Assembly: GCA_964493985.1 (NCBI GenBank)
Contig: CAZBQL010000085.1
Location: 1-13,255, forward strand
Source: MGML01 sp964493985
GTDB lineage: Bacteria; Chloroflexota; Dehalococcoidia; Dehalococcoidales; UBA2162
DNA length: 13,255 nucleotides
Direction: 5' to 3'
In this document: piece after piece, positions 10,787 through 13,255 of the stretch
How positions within the stretch are numbered: the first letter of the stretch is position 1
Layout of the letters: the number at the start of each line of letters is the position of its first letter
Translations under genes and position numbers: made by a program
The notes under the pieces: model-generated
Database searches by the model: none
What the model saw: the letters and a program-made list of their open reading frames with translations, nothing else
Told to the model about the DNA's origin: nothing

Positions 10787-13255
10787 CTAATATGTATGAA
10801 CAAGACTATGTACTTTCAACTGTTCCGTTACTTCTATGGGCGTAATCCATTTATCCGGAATTATTTCAACCGTAACCGGATGTCCCTGGCGCATGTGGAA
10901 GAAATTATCTGAGTATCGCGCGTTAACACCTACCAGCTCCAGCCATACCCATAATGCCGGGGTGTCCGACGTGAGAGTTCCCCATATTTTATTATCAATG
11001 ATACTTAATTCCAACCCCATTTTCGGCCTGTTTAATTCAAGGTGTTTCGGTTTAACAAAAGAAACGAAGTTATCCGAAACGGTTTGCCCGTCCACTGTGA
11101 GATTGAGCCATAGCATAAGATCACGCATACCATACTCGCTGATCTCATTTGCACAATCGAGCGTCTGAGCACGTATATTTTTTCCCGGCGTGATATCCAC
11201 TGGCATCGATTCTTTTAAAATCACTTTACCACTCACCGTGGTTAACTCCCAGGATACCTCGCCTTTACATTCTTCAAGCAGATCGCTGGTTACATGAATT
11301 GCCACCGTGCCTTTTTCAGCATCTTCCACGCCGGAAATCAGCAGGGGAGAGAAAAAGCGTTTCGCCATGTAGTGCAGGGCTTTCCACCTGTGACGATAAT
11401 CAATCGATGACCAGCTTGCTACCGGCCAGCAGTCGTTAAGCTGCCAGTACAGCGTACCCATAGTCCGGGGCATATTCCGCCGCCAGTGTTCGATGGCATA
11501 TTTCATAGCCAGACCCTGGAGAATCTGACTCGTCCATACTGTATTCTTGAAACTGGAGGGAAGCCTGAACCAGTCAAGCATGTAGGTTATGATGGTTGTG
11601 TTTCCGATGCCGCTGCGCTGGTGATGTTCCATCACATAACTGGTAATATTCCAGTCCTGCGGTTCCGTATAACCATATATGGTACGCGGTTGTGGAAAAG
11701 ACTGAAAACCGAATTCGCTGGCGAAACGGTGCATTGCCGTACGGTACCATTCGAACGGCTGCTTTCTATGCCAGACGTTCCATAGATGTGCATCTCCCCA
11801 CCTGATATCATTAAAATCAGAGCGGTCTCCATAAGGAGTGTGCGGACTGCACGGCCAGTAATCACGGTCGGGATCGAGTTCATTTATCACACTCGGTATC
11901 ATTTCATCGAAGAGCTTCGAGTAGTCCTCCCAGCTCATATGCCTGCCTTCCCATCCTTCCCCAACCCAGCCCTGCTCTATTTCATTATTCCCGCACCAGA
12001 GAGCAATACAGGGATGATGCCGGAGACGGCGGACATTATCCTCAACTTCGGCACGTACGTTATCCATGAAGGTATCGTCGAAAGAGGGATAGGCGGCACA
12101 GGCAAACATGAAGTCCTGCCAGACGCAGATACCCGTCTCATCACAAAGGTCATAAAACAGGTCCGGCTCGTATATTCCTCCACCCCAGACACGCAGCATG
12201 TTCATATTCGCTTCTGCCGCGTCCCTGATAAGCTGTGTATAATTCTGGACGGTAAGATTCGGCGCGAAGGTGTCCGCCGGAATCCAGTTCGCCCCTTTGG
12301 CAAAGAAGGGGATACCGTTTACCGCAAACCGGAAGCACTCTCCCCACCTGTCTTTTTTCCTCTGAAGTCGTAACGTTCGCAGACCGATTCTTTTTTGCTG
12401 AGTATCCAGGCAGTTGCCCCGGTCATCCAGGAGATTTATCTCAACATCATAAAGCGGCTGTTCTCCCATTCCGTTCGGCCACCATAATTCAGGCTTTTCA
12501 ATGACCAGCCTTATACTCGCTTTACCATTTCTGAATCGGGCATTCCCCGAAGTAACTTTTTTTGCACCTCTGGATAGTGAGACTTTGGCAGTCACCTTCT
12601 TGCTGGTATTAGAATCCTCCAGGGAAGCCTGGATATCGAGAGTTACTTCTCCGGATTTCCGGTGTTTCTGCCTGACTGATACTTCTCCAAGACGGGCGGT
12701 GTCATAGGCAATAAGCGTGATTGAGCGCCAGATCCCGCAGGTAAGCAGGCATGGTCCCCAGTCCCAGCCATAATTGCATTGTTCTTTCCTTACCAGGTTA
12801 CCGCCGCTGATTGTATGAGGACCGCTTCGCAGGGGGATAGGGTGTTCGGCCTGCCGTTTCCTGATATAAGGAATCGTGGAGTCGAACCGGATTTCGATGG
12901 CGTTCGTGCCCTTTCTCAAGGCTTGTTTAACATCGAATTCGTAAGTCCGGAACATATTATCGGTCCGGGCAGTCTCACGTGAATTTATCTTTATAGCAGC
13001 GAGTGTATCCAGTCCCTCGCACCGGAGAACTATTTGCTTCTTTTCAAGGAATTCTGCCGGAACATCAAATTCCCGTGAATATATCCAGTCGACTTCCCCG
13101 ATCCACTGCAGGCTGTCCTCATTATCACGAAAATACAGGTCGGGTATTTTCCCGGCTGAAAGAAGATCGGTGTGAACGGTACCGGGGACAGTTACTTTAA
13201 TAGATTCATTTTCCCCTGCCTGTCGCAGACTCCATTCGCCATCAAGAGATATAGT
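10787..13255 (-). CDS. GH2 beta-mannosidase, 5' end beyond the window
   Basis: An exo-acting beta-mannosidase that removes beta-1,4-linked mannose from oligosaccharides. The frame runs open to the window edge, giving 822 visible residues. The visible N-terminus ISLDGEWSLRQAG is close to where such proteins begin, so only a few residues should be missing. An internal ATG at 12955 is not the start, because conserved VPGTVHTDLL and CEGLDTLAAIKIN precede it. The beta-mannosidase hallmark NYGWDWGP is at visible residues 161-168. The acid/base E425 (CGNNE) and nucleophile E514 (ASEFGF) are present. Domain order is sugar-binding jelly roll, immunoglobulin-like domain, TIM barrel and C-terminal beta domains. 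It precedes the GNAT-GH1 pair on the same strand, 200 bp away, but that pair appears to have its own promoter. The role fits mannan or glucomannan oligosaccharide breakdown. A signal peptide cannot be assessed. Confidence 0.93.
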   Translation of the reverse strand, partial: TISLDGEWSLRQAGENESIKVTVPGTVHTDLLSAGKIPDLYFRDNEDSLQWIGEVDWIYSREFDVPAEFLEKKQIVLRCEGLDTLAAIKINSRETARTDNMFRTYEFDVKQALRKGTNAIEIRFDSTIPYIRKRQAEHPIPLRSGPHTISGGNLVRKEQCNYGWDWGPCLLTCGIWRSITLIAYDTARLGEVSVRQKHRKSGEVTLDIQASLEDSNTSKKVTAKVSLSRGAKKVTSGNARFRNGKASIRLVIEKPELWWPNGMGEQPLYDVEINLLDDRGNCLDTQQKRIGLRTLRLQRKKDRWGECFRFAVNGIPFFAKGANWIPADTFAPNLTVQNYTQLIRDAAEANMNMLRVWGGGIYEPDLFYDLCDETGICVWQDFMFACAAYPSFDDTFMDNVRAEVEDNVRRLRHHPCIALWCGNNEIEQGWVGEGWEGRHMSWEDYSKLFDEMIPSVINELDPDRDYWPCSPHTPYGDRSDFNDIRWGDAHLWNVWHRKQPFEWYRTAMHRFASEFGFQSFPQPRTIYGYTEPQDWNITSYVMEHHQRSGIGNTTIITYMLDWFRLPSSFKNTVWTSQILQGLAMKYAIEHWRRNMPRTMGTLYWQLNDCWPVASWSSIDYRHRWKALHYMAKRFFSPLLISGVEDAEKGTVAIHVTSDLLEECKGEVSWELTTVSGKVILKESMPVDITPGKNIRAQTLDCANEISEYGMRDLMLWLNLTVDGQTVSDNFVSFVKPKHLELNRPKMGLELSIIDNKIWGTLTSDTPALWVWLELVGVNARYSDNFFHMRQGHPVTVEIIPDKWITPIEVTEQLKVHSLVHTY

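Noticed and set aside
11786..12373. A 195-codon plus-strand open frame
   Set aside because: It lies wholly antisense to the conserved GH2 barrel, has no recognisable motif or ribosome site, and is explained by the codon bias of the real gene.

Overview
This looks like a stretch of an anaerobic bacterial chromosome, probably a scaffold from a metagenome-assembled genome, because it holds a run of exactly 100 Ns (4523-4622). The anaerobe call rests on an operon for an iron-sulfur-rich molybdopterin enzyme and a fumarate-reductase-like flavoprotein. The gene mix, including a small zinc-ribbon protein of a type I associate with Dehalococcoidia, would fit the Chloroflexota, but the taxonomic guess is inference. 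Base composition looks moderate throughout. No rRNA, tRNA, CRISPR array or complete insertion sequence was found.

Layout. (1) 1-941: a strong terminator for an upstream gene, then a HicAB-type toxin-antitoxin locus. Its promoter lies under a perfect 26-bp palindrome. The toxin gene hicA is broken by a single-base frameshift, while hicB is intact. (2) 901-4250: a three-gene operon with a good promoter that starts almost at the first codon. It encodes a small [4Fe-4S] protein, a 732-residue DMSO-reductase-family oxidoreductase, and a ferredoxin-like subunit with four [4Fe-4S] motifs. No membrane anchor and no export signal are seen, so this should be a cytoplasmic redox complex of about six clusters with unknown substrate. 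(3) 4251-5089: non-coding DNA with a hairpin repeat, the assembly gap, the 3' part of a zinc-ribbon gene, and a promoter region dense in dyad symmetry. (4) 5090-7739: an MFS exporter and a fumarate-reductase-like flavoprotein that converge and overlap by 53 bp. (5) 7845-8618: a TatD-family hydrolase. (6) 8746-13255, minus strand: a GH2 beta-mannosidase (5' end beyond the window), then a GNAT acetyltransferase coupled to a GH1 beta-glucosidase. Together these suggest intracellular use of beta-linked manno- or gluco-oligosaccharides.

The points most worth a second look are the anchor-less molybdoenzyme operon with its unusual N-terminal cysteine spacing, two near-leaderless genes with identical promoter-to-start geometry, the dead-toxin/intact-antitoxin locus, the layered dyads before the MFS gene, and a replaced active-site residue in the flavoprotein.
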